A stretch of 64,000 bases of DNA from Paraescarpia echinospica (lineage: Eukaryota; Annelida; Polychaeta; Sabellida; Siboglinidae), in NCBI GenBank assembly GCA_020002185.1, contig CM034531.1:79164964-79228963 (forward strand). The letters run 5' to 3'. The stretch's first letter is position 1, and each line of letters begins with the position of its first letter. The translations under genes were made by a program, and so were the position numbers. Below, one piece after another: positions 11,876 through 22,550 of the stretch. The notes beneath the pieces are model-generated. The model ran no database searches. It was not told the DNA's origin and saw only the letters and a list, made by a program, of their open reading frames with translations.

Positions 11876-14682
11876 AAATTCGCAGGGGGGACTCGCAGAG
11901 AAGCCTGAAACTGGAGGCATAGATAAAGACAGCAAAAATAATTCAGCAAAGAACAGTCTGGAAAACTGTTCTGAAGCTGGATATAAATATGTTTGTTTAA
12001 ATGCAAGGAGTATAGTAAACAAAAGAAATGAACTAAACATTATGGTAGAAGATACTGACCCTCACATAATAGGAATAACCGAATCATGGGCAACCACCGA
12101 TATATCAGATGCCGAATTGGGATTGACAGGATATGTAATGTTTAGGAAAGATAGAATAGGAACAAGGGGAGGTGGAGTTATTTTATATATTAAAGAATCT
12201 ATCTAGGCTTATGAAATAAAATTAGACAGAGAAGCAGATTGCGAAGAAGCTGTTTGGTGTAACATAGTTACAGGAAACTCAACGTTAACGGTTGGATTAG
12301 TTTATCGAAGTCCAAACATAAGCATAGAAGAGAATGAAAAAATACAAAACGCTATAAGGGAAGTGAGCAAACGGGACTGTGTTATTATGGGGGATTTTAA
12401 CCATGGGCATATAAAATGGAAATCTCTATGGGTAGTGAGGACCACAAGTTTTTAGTTTTAGTACAAGATAGTTTCCTTTCTCAACATGTGCTAGAACCAA
12501 CCAGGGAAGAGAATGTGTTAGACTTAGTCTTGTCCTCACAGAATGAATTAATTGACAATGTTAAATTATGTGAGCCTCTGGGAAGTAGTGATCACAACCA
12601 GATACATTTTACCATCAAAGTAAAATCAGAAAGAAATAATAAAAAGCAGTTCAGGAGAAATTTCCACAAAGGAAGATATAAGGAAATGAGGAAATATTTA
12701 GCAAAGATAGACTGGAATAATACACTGAAGAATAAGACAGCAACAGAATGCTGGAATATCTTAAAGAATGAAATAGAGTGCATCGTAGATAAATTTGTTC
12801 CCTTCAAAAAACAAGGGAAACGGACCAGAAAGAAATACTTATCGAAAGAAGCCATTAGAAAAATTAAGTATAAACAATTGATGTGGAAGTCATATAGACG
12901 TACTGGCAATGACGAAGACTACAACATTTATAAAGAAGCACTAAACCAAGCTACAGCTGAAATTAGAAATTCAAAGAGAAGCTATTAGCTTGTAATATAA
13001 AACATGACAGCAAGAGTTTGTATGCGTATGTTCGAAGCAAACAGAAAGTTCAGGATAACGTCGGTCCTCTAGAAGATAGTGCTGGAAATATAATATCAGA
13101 AGGATTCTTAATGGCAGAAGACCTAAATGATTATTTTAGTTCAGTGTTTACCAGAGAAGACATTAGTTGACTGCCAGTACCAGAGGCTAAGTTCAAGGGG
13201 GCAGAATCAGACTATTTAAGAAAATAAATCACCTGGAGTGGATGATATTCCACCCAAACTACTAGTGGAAATTGTAGAACAAATTAGCATACCGCTTGCA
13301 ACAGTTTTCAACTTGTCATTAGAAGAGGGACTGGTTCCTTTAGAATGGAAAGAAGCAAACATTATACCGTTATTTAAAAAAGGTTCAAGAAAAAAGTCAG
13401 AGAACTATAGACCAGTGAGTTTAACATCAGTGATTTGTAAATTATTAGAAAGACTAATTAAAGATCACATGGTGGAATTTCTTGTTAAACATAACTTGAT
13501 AAACCCATCTCAACATGGGTTTCTAAAAGCGAGGTCATGCTTAACAAATATGTTATGTTTTTTGGAAGATATCACTAAGTGGGTAAATGATGGATCACCA
13601 GTAAATATCATCTACTTAGATTTTCAAAAAGCTTTCGACAAAGTGCCACATCAAAGATTACTGCTTAACCTAAAGGCCCATGGCATAGGAAACGGTATAA
13701 TTAACTGGATAGAAAAATGGTTCATTGACAGAAGACAACGGGTAGTTGTTGATGGGGAGGCTTTAAACTGGAAATCAGTTTTGAGTGGGATTCCACAGGG
13801 ATCGGTACTGGGACCTATATTATTTTTAATATATATAAACGATTTGGACGATGATATAGCTAGCAAGGTGTTGAAATTTGCAGATGATACAAAAGTGTTT
13901 AGAAGGATTAAAAGTGATGGGGATAGACAGCATTTACAAGATGATCTTGACAGGTTGATCAAATGGTCTGAAAAGTGGCAAATGTTGTTCAATTTTGGGA
14001 AATGTAAATGCCTTCACACAGGACCTGGGAACGAATATGTAGAATATACAATGGGGGGAACTGTACTAAGTACTACTGTAAAAGAAAAAGACTTAGGGCT
14101 GACAATTAGTGCTGACATGAAGGTTTCAGAGCAGTGTGGAATTGCTGCTTCAAAGGGAAATTAAATCCTTGGATTGATTAGGCGAAATATAGCATATAAA
14201 GAAAAATAACTAATAATACCGCTGTACAAAACAATAGTTAGGCCTCATTTAGAATATTGTATACAAGCGTGGAGGCCATACCGCAAGAAGTAGATATGCT
14301 AGAAAGAGTACAGAGGAGAGCGACTAAAATGATACAAAAACTGAGGGATCTTAGTTACGAAAAACGCCTAAAAGAATGTGGTTTAACAACACTAGAAACC
14401 AGGAGATTGAGAGGAGATCAGATAGAAGTGTTTAAAATATTGAATGGTTATGAAAATATTGATAGAAATATGTTTTTTTCAGCTAAGAAAGATAGAAAGA
14501 CTAGAGGACATGAAGTTACATTAGTAAAGGAGCAGTGTAGATTAGACGTGATAAAGTTCTCATTTTCACAAAGGACTGTGAATGAATGGAACAGATTATC
14601 AGATGATTGTGTGGGTGCTAGTAGTGTGAATATGTTTAAAAATAAAATCGACACATACCTCAGAAGGGCTGGATATATGTAG
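11876..14682 (+). pseudogene. LINE copy 1 ORF2: APE endonuclease + reverse transcriptase (broken)
   Basis: The endonuclease begins with CLNARSIVNKRNELNIMV, then ITESWA and RGGGVILYIKESI. TAG at 12205 is shared with copy 2. GDFNHGHIKW and SSDHNQIHF complete the EN. The RT has VDDIPPKLL, NYRPVSLTSVICKLLERLI, YLDFQKAFDKVPHQ, SGIPQGSVLGPILFLIYIND and FADDTKVF (catalytic FADD). The C-terminal region ends at RRAGYM. About 50 bp are missing near 13220 relative to copy 2, plus a TAA at 14161. It is inactive, but the RT core from 13238 to 14164 is an open frame. Confidence 0.9.
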
Positions 14683-14729
14683 ATAAAAGGGTTGGACTCT
14701 CGATAAGCCAAAGGGCTTCCTTGTCCACC

Positions 14730-14792
14730 TGCCATCTAGAGTTAATTCTCTGGATGGCAATCTTGTTAAATCTTGTTAAATTTTGTTAAATC
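14730..14792 (+). other. LINE 3' hairpin and TCTTGTTAAA tandem tail
   Basis: GCCATCTAGAG and CTCTGGATGGC form a near-perfect stem around TTAATT, followed by about three units of TCTTGTTAAA. The same hairpin and tail occur in copy 2 (22570-22635) and, diverged, in copy 3 (61770-61822). In the CR1/L2 group the RT recognises the 3' end and templates from short tandem repeats. Confidence 0.75.
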
Positions 14793-14814
14793 ATACACAC
14801 CCACACCAACACCC

Positions 14815-14815
14815 A

Positions 14816-14874
<59 letters not shown>
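14815..14874. repeat. (CA)n microsatellite at the 3' side of LINE copy 1
   Basis: About 27 CA units after a CA-rich lead-in. The arm-2 counterpart is 22466-22550. Confidence 0.95.
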
Positions 14875-14878
<4 letters not shown>

Positions 14879-14929
14879 TTATAGTAAATAACAAGTACTT
14901 CAGCAACAAAATGCAAAAAGTTGATTTTG

Positions 14930-15320
14930 AAAAGATACATCTTAATTTATTTTAATAATCTTGATATTTTAGTAAATGTATCACTCAGCTAATACTAATA
15001 ATATATGAGATACATATTTCATTTGATTTTGATGATTTCATTATTATCTTCCATATTTCACATGAAATTATGAAAAATTATGAAAAACAGTACAAATAGT
15101 GGAAAATTCTTAGGGAGTAGTTACACAATTAAATGCATATCATAATAAATCACTGCTTAGTGACATGTTACATTCTAGGAATAAAGAACATTGAAGTAAA
15201 AGGTAAATATAACATAATAATTACAAAATAATAATGTGTATCTTATATTATTAGTATTAGCTGAGTGATAAATTTATTAAAATAACAAGGTTATTAAAGT
15301 AAATTAAGGTGTATCTTTTA
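14930..15320. mobile_element. MITE with ~85-bp terminal inverted repeats, arm 1
   Basis: The first ~85 bases (from AAAAGATACATCTTAATTT) are the reverse complement of the last ~85 (ending AAATTAAGGTGTATCTTTT). Both contain TCACTCAGCTAATACTAATA. The ~210-bp core is AT-rich with no ORF. This fits a non-autonomous DNA transposon. TIR divergence suggests some age, and no clear target-site duplication was found. It is mirrored at 22022-22412. Confidence 0.75.
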
Positions 15321-15321
15321 A

Positions 15322-15712
15322 ATTGCAATGCGTCGAGAACTTCCCTTACCTCGGAAGTTACATCTCTAAGAAATGCGACGCGGAGTAGATTTACGAGCGA
15401 GGATCAGCAGTATTCCAAAGACTACGTCCAATATGGTCCAGTAACACCATCAGAAAGGACATAAAACTAAGTCTTTACATGTCAATCGTAATACCAACAG
15501 AGACATATGCCTGTGAAACGTGGACGAATACGGCGAGGATATAAAAAACAAGACATATTCCACCGACGATGTCTCCGGTTCATATTGGGCATATCTTGGA
15601 GAGAGCACATCACCAATGAAGAAGTGATAGGGAGGGCAGGTCTGGATAGCCTGCATTACATAGTTAAGTCTCGACTACGAAGACTAGAGGGTGCAGATGC
15701 GTGAGGTGGTTT
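15322..15712 (+). mobile_element. RTE-type LINE 3' fragment
   Basis: This matches the 3' part of the minus-strand RTE element at 47.74-48.09 kb. It carries the tract for ISWREHITNEEVIGRAGLD, typical of the C-terminus of RTE-like proteins, with CGACGATGTCTCCGGTTCAT just upstream. The first ~55 bp are present in arm 2; the rest are spacer-only, so the inverted repeat ends inside this fragment. Confidence 0.8.
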
Positions 15713-16690
15713 CATGACGCTGCCACCATGCCAATGTGGGAGATTACGTCTTCACAATACAAGATAATGAACGAACTACAGTGAAACGTACGATTTTATT
15801 GTTTCAACTTTGTTCGATACCTTAAACACACAACACCACGAAGTAAACGATGATCGAGCAACACACCAGAGCGAGGCTCATACAAACTGCTGGGAGACAG
15901 ACCAATATTGCTAGCGGACAGTAGTCACTTATAAGCCGCCAAATGACAGCACTCTTGCTGGCGAAAAACAAGTTTGATACAATTTAATAGTAATTTATGT
16001 TTAAAGATATTATTTTTTAAGTAGAGTGTATTTTCCTAGTTTTTATTTAGTAATTAATATAAAATTCTTAAGACTATACTAACTATGTTGAAGGTATACC
16101 TACTGCCCGCCAATAAGCCAGTAAGAACGGTTACAATTTGAATGTACGACCACGGAAACATGTTCAAATAGTAAACAAGACATCCAGTTTCAAAACAAGC
16201 TTTATTGGCAATACGGCGTAGTCGGTCTGAGATAACTGTTGTACCTGATGATCTTCAACTTTACTTTCACACGTTAAACACAGCAGACTTCCTGTTACGA
16301 ATTGCTACGCCCACTAATCCCGCGTAGACGAACAGGCTACGTCCCTTTAAATTAAGCAAGCCAATACGTTTAGCAATTATTATCTATCCAGTGTTTCTAT
16401 GAAACACAAATCTTATACTTCGAATGTTCAGATACTGGCTATAATTGGTTGATTGAGTTAGTAGGAAGATTAGCATATGCACTTAACATGTCGACAAACT
16501 GTGAATCATGTCAGACTCATGACTAATTGTCTGCTGTCATCTAGTGTTACTAGATGCCAATGCATTACAACTTTATCGTAATTGCTACACCCCTTCGCTT
16601 ATTAGGGGAATGTGTGACCTAAGGATGTGTGACCTACTTTGTAAGGTGCAACGGGGGAGTGTAAGAATAAAGATTGTTCGAGTTTTCAGG
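15713..16690. other. Spacer region of unknown nature
   Basis: No ORF was recognised. Near-identical motifs AATTGCTACGCCC (about 16301) and AATTGCTACACCC (about 16580) bracket ~280 bp, weakly suggesting an LTR remnant or an old element. The end near 16690 may belong to the 5' UTR of the next LINE. Confidence 0.35.
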
Positions 16691-16845
16691 CAGTGTAATC
16701 AAGAAAGATGTCGGCACGATTGATAGTAAGATGTCGGTGACTAGCAAGAAACTTCCGCCAAGAAACTTTAACATACGAAAGTTGTCAAATTGTGTGTGCT
16801 ACTGAGATCAATTTGCCACTTCACCCATTATCGCTCACCAGCGGC

Positions 16846-17976
16846 ATGGGCAGGAAAGAGGCTGGTAACGTTGGCCAAGTCCAGGATGTTGCCGCCAACA
16901 CGAGAGATGCTGGCGATCTCACCGATGATGCCAGTTGCCCTGACCATGAGACGCATACGCCGGTAGTGTGCAATGAGCTGTTGTGCTATGTATTTAACAA
17001 AATGGACTTGCTCGTACATGACACTCTAGTGAAGTTATGTACAGACTTTTACGGGTCAAGGGAAATTGAAGCTGCGAAGATGAAGATCTTTAGCTGCTCT
17101 GCAATCAGTGAAACTGGGGTAAGGATGATCAAGCGTCAAGGGCCCAGCAAAGACAAAGCAAACATGGAAGACATCCTTCACATACTACATAAATGTGTCC
17201 CGCAGTCCAGCATGCTACCTAAGTTTGTGGCTGGTGACTTGTCCCGCCTGCCCCCACTAGATGTGTGTAACATTGACTTTGCATTCCTGGTACACGAGTT
17301 TCAGGGAATGCGTGCCGAAATGTCCTCAATGAGAGAGGAGATCAAGCTTTGTAAGCAAAGCAACATCTCACAGTCTGTGTGGGCCAACCGCAGCACCAAT
17401 GTGACAAAGCCAGTGCCGTTGGTGGTAGATTTGCCTCCAGTGCCGACTGATGAAGCCGTGAAACCGGCTCTCCCACACAGAAGGAAGAAGGTCCTATCAC
17501 CTAAGGCGCCATCTGCAGGGGCGACAGTAACCACATCGATGAATAGTGTAACTGGTGATGCTCCATGTGGTGCTGAAGAGAGCAAGACCAGTGGTTCCTT
17601 TCTTGTCGCAACGTCGACAGCTGTCAGCAAACTGAATGAAGGCTTCACGGTGGTGGAGAAGAAGAAACGGTCAGCTCGGAACAAACACAGTACCGTGATT
17701 GGCACCAGAAATGACTCTACGTTGAAAGCAAGACCCGGTCGATTCCTGACCATGTTCGTATCGAGGTTGGATCCATGCACGTCACCTAGTGAGCTTGAAC
17801 AATACATTAAGTGCACTTTTAATGTAACAGCAAAATGCACCCAGCTGGAAACCAAACATGACACCTACGCCTCCTTTAAGGTGGAAGCAATGTGCGATAA
17901 CACTTCTAACTTCTACGACCCCCAAAGATGGCCTGCTGGTGTATACATTAGGAAATTCTTCTTTCGCAAATCGTAA
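16846..17976 (+). CDS. LINE ORF1 protein (376 aa, RNA-binding/chaperone type)
   Basis: The start chosen is the ATG at 16846; the frame is open back to about 16792 but without an earlier ATG. The N-terminal part (DLLVHDTLVKLCTDFYGSRE, IKRQGPSKDKANMEDILHIL) has the layout common to ORF1 of CR1-group LINEs in marine invertebrates. A short coiled-coil stretch follows (EFQGMRAEMSSMREEIKL, about residues 154-171). The middle is Pro/Lys/Ser rich. The C-terminal domain (FLTMFVSRLDPCTSPSELEQ, then YASFKV and PQRWPAGVYIRKFF) looks like an RRM-like fold. Such proteins bind the element's RNA. The stop is followed after three bases by the ORF2 start. Confidence 0.8.
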   Translation: MGRKEAGNVGQVQDVAANTRDAGDLTDDASCPDHETHTPVVCNELLCYVFNKMDLLVHDTLVKLCTDFYGSREIEAAKMKIFSCSAISETGVRMIKRQGPSKDKANMEDILHILHKCVPQSSMLPKFVAGDLSRLPPLDVCNIDFAFLVHEFQGMRAEMSSMREEIKLCKQSNISQSVWANRSTNVTKPVPLVVDLPPVPTDEAVKPALPHRRKKVLSPKAPSAGATVTTSMNSVTGDAPCGAEESKTSGSFLVATSTAVSKLNEGFTVVEKKKRSARNKHSTVIGTRNDSTLKARPGRFLTMFVSRLDPCTSPSELEQYIKCTFNVTAKCTQLETKHDTYASFKVEAMCDNTSNFYDPQRWPAGVYIRKFFFRKS

Positions 17977-17979
17977 ACA

Positions 17980-20778
17980 ATGGCTATCCAACTGGCAAGT
18001 TTTAACTGTAATGGGTTCAAGAGCTTTGAACCAAATCTTCACGAACTTCTCAACAAGTGTGATATACTGTGTTTACAGGAGTTGATGCTATTGAAACAGG
18101 AATGCATATTATTGAATAGTTGTCATCCAGAATTCTATGGACATGGTGTGTCTCCTGTGGATGCCACTAGGGGTGTCATAACAGGTCGCCCTTATGGTGG
18201 AGTAGGTTTTCTATGGAAAAAATCGTTAGATTCCAGTATATCAATGATTGATTCGGTTTATGACTGGCTATGTTGTATAAAAATCAGTGATGGTATGAAA
18301 GAATACTTTCTTATCAATGTATATTTACCATTTGAAAGCTATGAAAATAGGGATAACTTTAATGACTGTTTAGCTAAACTTAATGTTTTCATTGACAGTA
18401 TCAATAGTACCTGTATTACTGTTGTGGGGGACTTCAATGCTAATCTTGCTAAACAAACTATGTTTGGTGAAATTCTACAGAGCTACTGCACTGACAATAG
18501 CCTCATAATTGTGGATGTGGAGCACCTCCCCGGAGATACATATACATATGTAAGTCCAGCGTGGAGCACTACCTCTTGGTTAGATCATATTATATGTACT
18601 TATGATGCAAAAGACTGCATTACTGATATAAAAGTTATGTATGCATGTATTCTGTCTGATCATCATCCAGTGTTATATACAATTACACTCAGTAAGCTGC
18701 CTGAAAATGAGGGTAGTACGATAAATGAATCAAATCAGCGTATACAGTGGGATAATCTCTCATCCAGTGAAATAGAATACTATGCAAGATGTACGTGTGA
18801 GGGTTTGTGTAATATTGCCTTCCCTGAAGGGATTAAATGTTCTAACGCGAACTGTCATAATCATAGCCATACTGCTGACATCGACACATTTTATGATGAG
18901 ATCATTACTGCATTATCCAAATCAGGTGAAAAAATGTTAAAGCAAGTATCTGGAAAGAGGAAACCGTTTACACCTGGTTGGAACGACCATGTAAAGGATT
19001 TACACATGGCAGCTAGAGATGCATATCTTTTGTGGAAGGACATTGGCAAACCCAGAACGGGTGCTGTTTATGACGTTATGCGGCAGGCTAGGTCCAAATT
19101 CAAACATGCACTTAGAGTTTGCAAGAACAAAAAGAATTCCATTATTGCGGATAAAATTGCTGAGAAAATGAGTGGAAAAAACGATAGAGATTTCTGGAGG
19201 GAAATCAAAAACTCCACAAACAGTAATGTTAAATTACCAAACACTGTGGGTGATGTACATGGCAGCCAGAACATAAGTGGAATGTGGCAAGAACACTACA
19301 GTCAACTTTTTAATGTAGTTAGAGGAAGTTGCAGCAAGGAATTTCTTGCTGATCTGTGTCAGGAGCATGCTGTCTTTGACCAAGGTATGAGGGTGACTGT
19401 TAATGAAATTAGTGAAATTATCAAAGATTTATCTTACAATAAGTCACCTGGTTTAGACGGCATTACTAGCGAGCACATGAAGTGGGCAGATCGACAGCTG
19501 CCAGTTTTATTGGCTATATTGATGTCGGCTATACTTACACATGGTTACGTACCGGGAAATATGCAAAAATCTGTCATTGTTCCCATTATTAAGGATAAAA
19601 ATAAACGTGTCAGCGACAGAGATAACTATAGACCGATATGTCTGTCTAATGTATTCACAAAAATAGTGGAAAAAATACTGTATAATAGGATGCAAAGTCA
19701 TCTACGAACTACAAGTAACCAATTTGGGTTCAAACCCAAACATGGGACAGAAATGTGTGTATTTGTGTTGAAGGAGCTCCTTCGATATTACACTAATCAT
19801 GGGTCATGCATGTATGTTGCCTTCCTTGATGCCTCCAAGGCATTTGACAGGGTGAATCACACAACATTATATAGGAAGCTACTTAAGCTTGGAGTGTCTA
19901 AATATTTAATTAAAGTGATATGTCAGTGGTACTGTAATCAGACTATGTGTGTTAAATGGGGTTCGGTATTTTCCAACTTCTTCTCTGTGACTAATGGAGT
20001 TAAACAAGGGGGTATGCTATCTCCTTTCTTATTTAATTTATACATGAATGATTTGAGTTTGCTACTGATGAAACTACCCATCGGATGCTATTGTGGTGAT
20101 ACAACTGTTAATCACCTCATGTATGCTGATGACATTGTACTACTGGCTCCATCGGCTAAGGGGTTGCAAAGACTGCTAGATGTTTCATACAATTATGGAT
20201 GTGACAACGACATATTGTTTAACAGAGTAAAGTCGCAGATAATGTTTTTTGACACAAGACAAACCGGTTTTGAAGTAGCTATTAAGCTTGGTGATGCAGT
20301 TCTGAATACAACGAAGGCATACAAATATCTTGGCCATATAATCTGTAATGATCTGTCAGATGAAACGGATATGAAATCCAAAGAAAGGAGTTTGTACGGC
20401 AGAAGCAATATTCTACTCAGGAATTTTCACTTTTGTTCAGTGAAGGTGAAGAACAAACTGTTCACATCCTATTGTAGTAATGTGTATTTATGTTCCTTAT
20501 GGGCTAATTATAGAAAAGCCGCTATGCAGCACTTTATTGTTTCCTATAACAATGCATTTAGAATTATGCACAGCCTATCTATGAGGTGTAGTGCTAGCCT
20601 AATGTTTGTTAGTTCTGACACGGACTGTTGCAATACTAGATTTAGAAAATGCATGTACAGTTTTATGAGCAGAATATCTGCATCGACGAACAACATTGTT
20701 GAGAGTATTATACACAGTGATGTTTATACGACCTCTGTATTGCGCAGGAAGTGGATTAGTGCAATTTATACACTATAA
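17980..20778 (+). CDS. LINE ORF2 protein: APE endonuclease / reverse transcriptase (932 aa, intact)
   Basis: ATG 17980, three bases after the ORF1 stop. APE-type endonuclease, residues ~1-235: LASFNCNGFKS, CLQELM (catalytic Glu), VVGDFNAN, WLDHIICT and LSDHHPVL (catalytic His). RT, residues ~480-760: YNKSPGLDGITSEHMKW, DNYRPICLSNVFTKIVEKIL, FLDASKAFDRVNH (motif A Asp), GVKQGGMLSPFLFNLYMNDL and LMYADDIVLL (YADD). The Cys/His-containing C-terminus ends at RRKWISAIYTL. All catalytic residues are present with no frameshift. It nicks DNA and copies its RNA by target-primed reverse transcription in the nucleus. The very tight ORF1/ORF2 gap suggests termination-reinitiation. Confidence 0.92.
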   Translation: MAIQLASFNCNGFKSFEPNLHELLNKCDILCLQELMLLKQECILLNSCHPEFYGHGVSPVDATRGVITGRPYGGVGFLWKKSLDSSISMIDSVYDWLCCIKISDGMKEYFLINVYLPFESYENRDNFNDCLAKLNVFIDSINSTCITVVGDFNANLAKQTMFGEILQSYCTDNSLIIVDVEHLPGDTYTYVSPAWSTTSWLDHIICTYDAKDCITDIKVMYACILSDHHPVLYTITLSKLPENEGSTINESNQRIQWDNLSSSEIEYYARCTCEGLCNIAFPEGIKCSNANCHNHSHTADIDTFYDEIITALSKSGEKMLKQVSGKRKPFTPGWNDHVKDLHMAARDAYLLWKDIGKPRTGAVYDVMRQARSKFKHALRVCKNKKNSIIADKIAEKMSGKNDRDFWREIKNSTNSNVKLPNTVGDVHGSQNISGMWQEHYSQLFNVVRGSCSKEFLADLCQEHAVFDQGMRVTVNEISEIIKDLSYNKSPGLDGITSEHMKWADRQLPVLLAILMSAILTHGYVPGNMQKSVIVPIIKDKNKRVSDRDNYRPICLSNVFTKIVEKILYNRMQSHLRTTSNQFGFKPKHGTEMCVFVLKELLRYYTNHGSCMYVAFLDASKAFDRVNHTTLYRKLLKLGVSKYLIKVICQWYCNQTMCVKWGSVFSNFFSVTNGVKQGGMLSPFLFNLYMNDLSLLLMKLPIGCYCGDTTVNHLMYADDIVLLAPSAKGLQRLLDVSYNYGCDNDILFNRVKSQIMFFDTRQTGFEVAIKLGDAVLNTTKAYKYLGHIICNDLSDETDMKSKERSLYGRSNILLRNFHFCSVKVKNKLFTSYCSNVYLCSLWANYRKAAMQHFIVSYNNAFRIMHSLSMRCSASLMFVSSDTDCCNTRFRKCMYSFMSRISASTNNIVESIIHSDVYTTSVLRRKWISAIYTL

Positions 20779-20839
20779 TATACTTTTTATTTTTACTTTT
20801 TTACTATGGACATAGTGCATATTACATGTATGCTTTTTT

Positions 20840-20877
20840 GTCTGAAATAAAGATTGATTGATTGATTGATTGATTAA
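20840..20877 (+). repeat. LINE 3' tail (TTGA)n
   Basis: GAAATAAAG precedes about five ATTG/TTGA units before unique sequence. Short tandem tails like this are typical of CR1/L2-group LINEs. Confidence 0.85.
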
Positions 20878-21369
20878 CAAAGTATGTCAACGTTCCATCG
20901 AGTGACATAATACGTCATTTAAATATTATACGTTTTTTATGACAACTTGGCCTATAGGAATAACTATTGTATTAGGGTCCTTCCACTTAGTGAATACTAA
21001 CATAAATGCATACTATGCGTCGTGTCATAATTATTAACACCATACACGTGTTATATCACACAAAAGTGTAATAATTATTAGATCTTGTCAAAAACACTCC
21101 TCAAACTTCGACAATTGCAACATTTTGTGGAAACAATGTGATTATATATCACTGTTATTTTCCAATGCATTGTTAATAAACTCCAAAGCATCTGACATGA
21201 ACGTACATGTTTACTCTACATGCACTTGATAATTAACATTGTTTGCGACATACAAACATCGGACGTCAGAATCTGCATTTCTTTTTCGAGCGCTGTAACG
21301 TCTACTTTATCCATGACATGTTTGAAAGCTATACTTCGTTATTTTCCACTTTATGTCCGCAATTATACA
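20878..21369. other. Spacer, no gene
   Basis: AT-rich DNA between the LINE tail and pseudogene B. Nothing was recognised; the last ~150 bp may derive from intron 1 of copy B. Confidence 0.4.
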
Positions 21370-21962
21370 TCGTCCATCTCCAGTGTCCTCGCGGATGAGT
21401 TGGAGTCGCTCTCTGGCCATCGACCCCACGTCATTTACAACCAGCTCCATCGCGGCAAGCTGAACGCCAATCGCGAGGTAAACAACGCGACGCTCAATGT
21501 CCGGGTATTGTACGCTTTCACAATAAGAAAAGCTTATGCATATTATTAATACATTATGCTTTCTATATTGCCTGTATCCCTTAGATAGACGTGTATTATT
21601 CTTAGTATTAATAGTGAGAAAGTTGCAGAGTTTGTTGTAGACTAATCACGTAAACACAGCACCAACGTTTCCAGGATGACAGGCTATTTAGTATGCAGTC
21701 ACAATGATTACAGTATAGACGTCTAAGCTTACCATGCCATAAGGAAATACACAAATACACCAGGATAACATATTCCTACGTATATCAAACTTTAATCACG
21801 TCCTTTGTTTTATCGCAGACCACTACTGCTTCCAAGACCTGGTTGGTTCGCGATACGACCCCAAATAGCCTCGGCCACTACCTAAGTAACGAGGGTTACC
21901 GCGTCATGCCGTCTCCCGTCCTTTTCAGGCCGGGAACCAATGGCTACTATGCGGGCGGGTAC
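21370..21962 (+). pseudogene. FGase-like copy B (exon 2 and part of exon 4 only)
   Basis: Exon 2 (about 21370-21504) reads ADELESLSGHRPHVIYNQLH, then NANREVNNATLNVR, with an intact GT donor but no clear AG acceptor. The following intron-2 sequence jumps near 21585 into intron-3 sequence, so exon 3 is deleted. Exon 4 starts at 21819 with a good acceptor, has an extra GGTT near 21841 that shifts the frame, and stops abruptly at 21962, where RTE sequence of arm 2 begins. Exon 1 was not found. It is as diverged from copies A and C as a separate paralogue would be, so it predates the arm duplication. Confidence 0.85.
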
Positions 21963-22021
21963 CCGCCTTTCTTAGAGATGTAACTTCCGAGGTAAGGGAA
22001 GTTCTCGACGCATTGCAATTT

Positions 22022-22412
22022 AAAAGATACACCTTAATTTACTTTAATAACCTTGTTATTTTAATAAATTTATCACTCAGCTAATACTAATAATATAAGA
22101 TACACATTATTATTTTGTAATTATTATGTTATATTTACCTTTTACTTCAATGTTCTTTATTCCTAGAATGTAACATGTCACTAAGCAGTGATTTATTATG
22201 ATATGCATTTAATTGTGTAACTACTCCCTAAGAATTTTCCACTATTTGTACTGTTTTTCATAATTTTTCATAATTTCATGTGAAATATGGAAGATAATAA
22301 TGAAATCATCAAAATCAAATGAAATATGTATCTCATATATTATTAGTATTAGCTGAGTGATACATTTACTAAAATATCAAGATTATTAAAATAAATTAAG
22401 ATGTATCTTTTC
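22022..22412. mobile_element. MITE with ~85-bp terminal inverted repeats, arm 2
   Basis: Mirror of 14930-15320: TIRs at 22022-22107 and about 22325-22412 with the shared TCACTCAGCTAATACTAATA block. No ORF. Confidence 0.75.
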
Positions 22413-22462
22413 AAAATCAACTTTTTGCATTTTGTTGCTGAAGTACTTGTTATTTACTATAA

Positions 22463-22465
<3 letters not shown>

Positions 22466-22547
<82 letters not shown>

Positions 22548-22550
22548 TGG
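22466..22550. repeat. (TG)n microsatellite at the 3' side of LINE copy 2
   Basis: About 40 TG units, longer than the corresponding (CA)n in arm 1 (14815-14874). Confidence 0.95.

Larger units (their letters stand above)
9898..14790 (+). mobile_element. CR1-like LINE copy 1, near full length but inactive
   Basis: A non-LTR retrotransposon with a 5' UTR, an ORF1 with a PHD-like finger and SGNH esterase, an ORF2 with an APE-type endonuclease and reverse transcriptase, and a 3' UTR with hairpin and TCTTGTTAAA tandem tail. The presumed start is AGGACTTCCGGT, shared with the unrelated-in-position LINE at 35066. Both ends meet (CA)n tracts, as if it had entered a microsatellite. The esterase-bearing ORF1 together with this RT type points to the CR1/L2/Rex1 group. 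It is mirrored by copy 2 (22575-27550); an older third copy lies at about 57420-61822. Several stops and frameshifts make it non-autonomous. Confidence 0.9.
16690..20877 (+). mobile_element. LINE with two intact ORFs in the palindrome spacer
   Basis: A complete-looking jockey/CR1-superfamily non-LTR retrotransposon: ORF1 16846-17976, ORF2 17980-20778, a short 3' UTR with AAATAAA at 20846, and a (TTGA)n tail ending near 20875. Neither ORF has a stop. The exact 5' end and the target-site duplication could not be fixed. It differs in ORF1 and 3' tail from the arm LINEs, so it is a different family. It lies only in the spacer and may post-date the arms. Confidence 0.88.

Noticed and set aside
16294..16590. 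Possible solo LTR
   Set aside because: AATTGCTACGCCC-type motifs recur at both ends but no TG..CA ends, target duplication or primer site could be defined.
17301..17864. 187-codon minus ORF
   Set aside because: Antisense shadow of the intact LINE ORF1.
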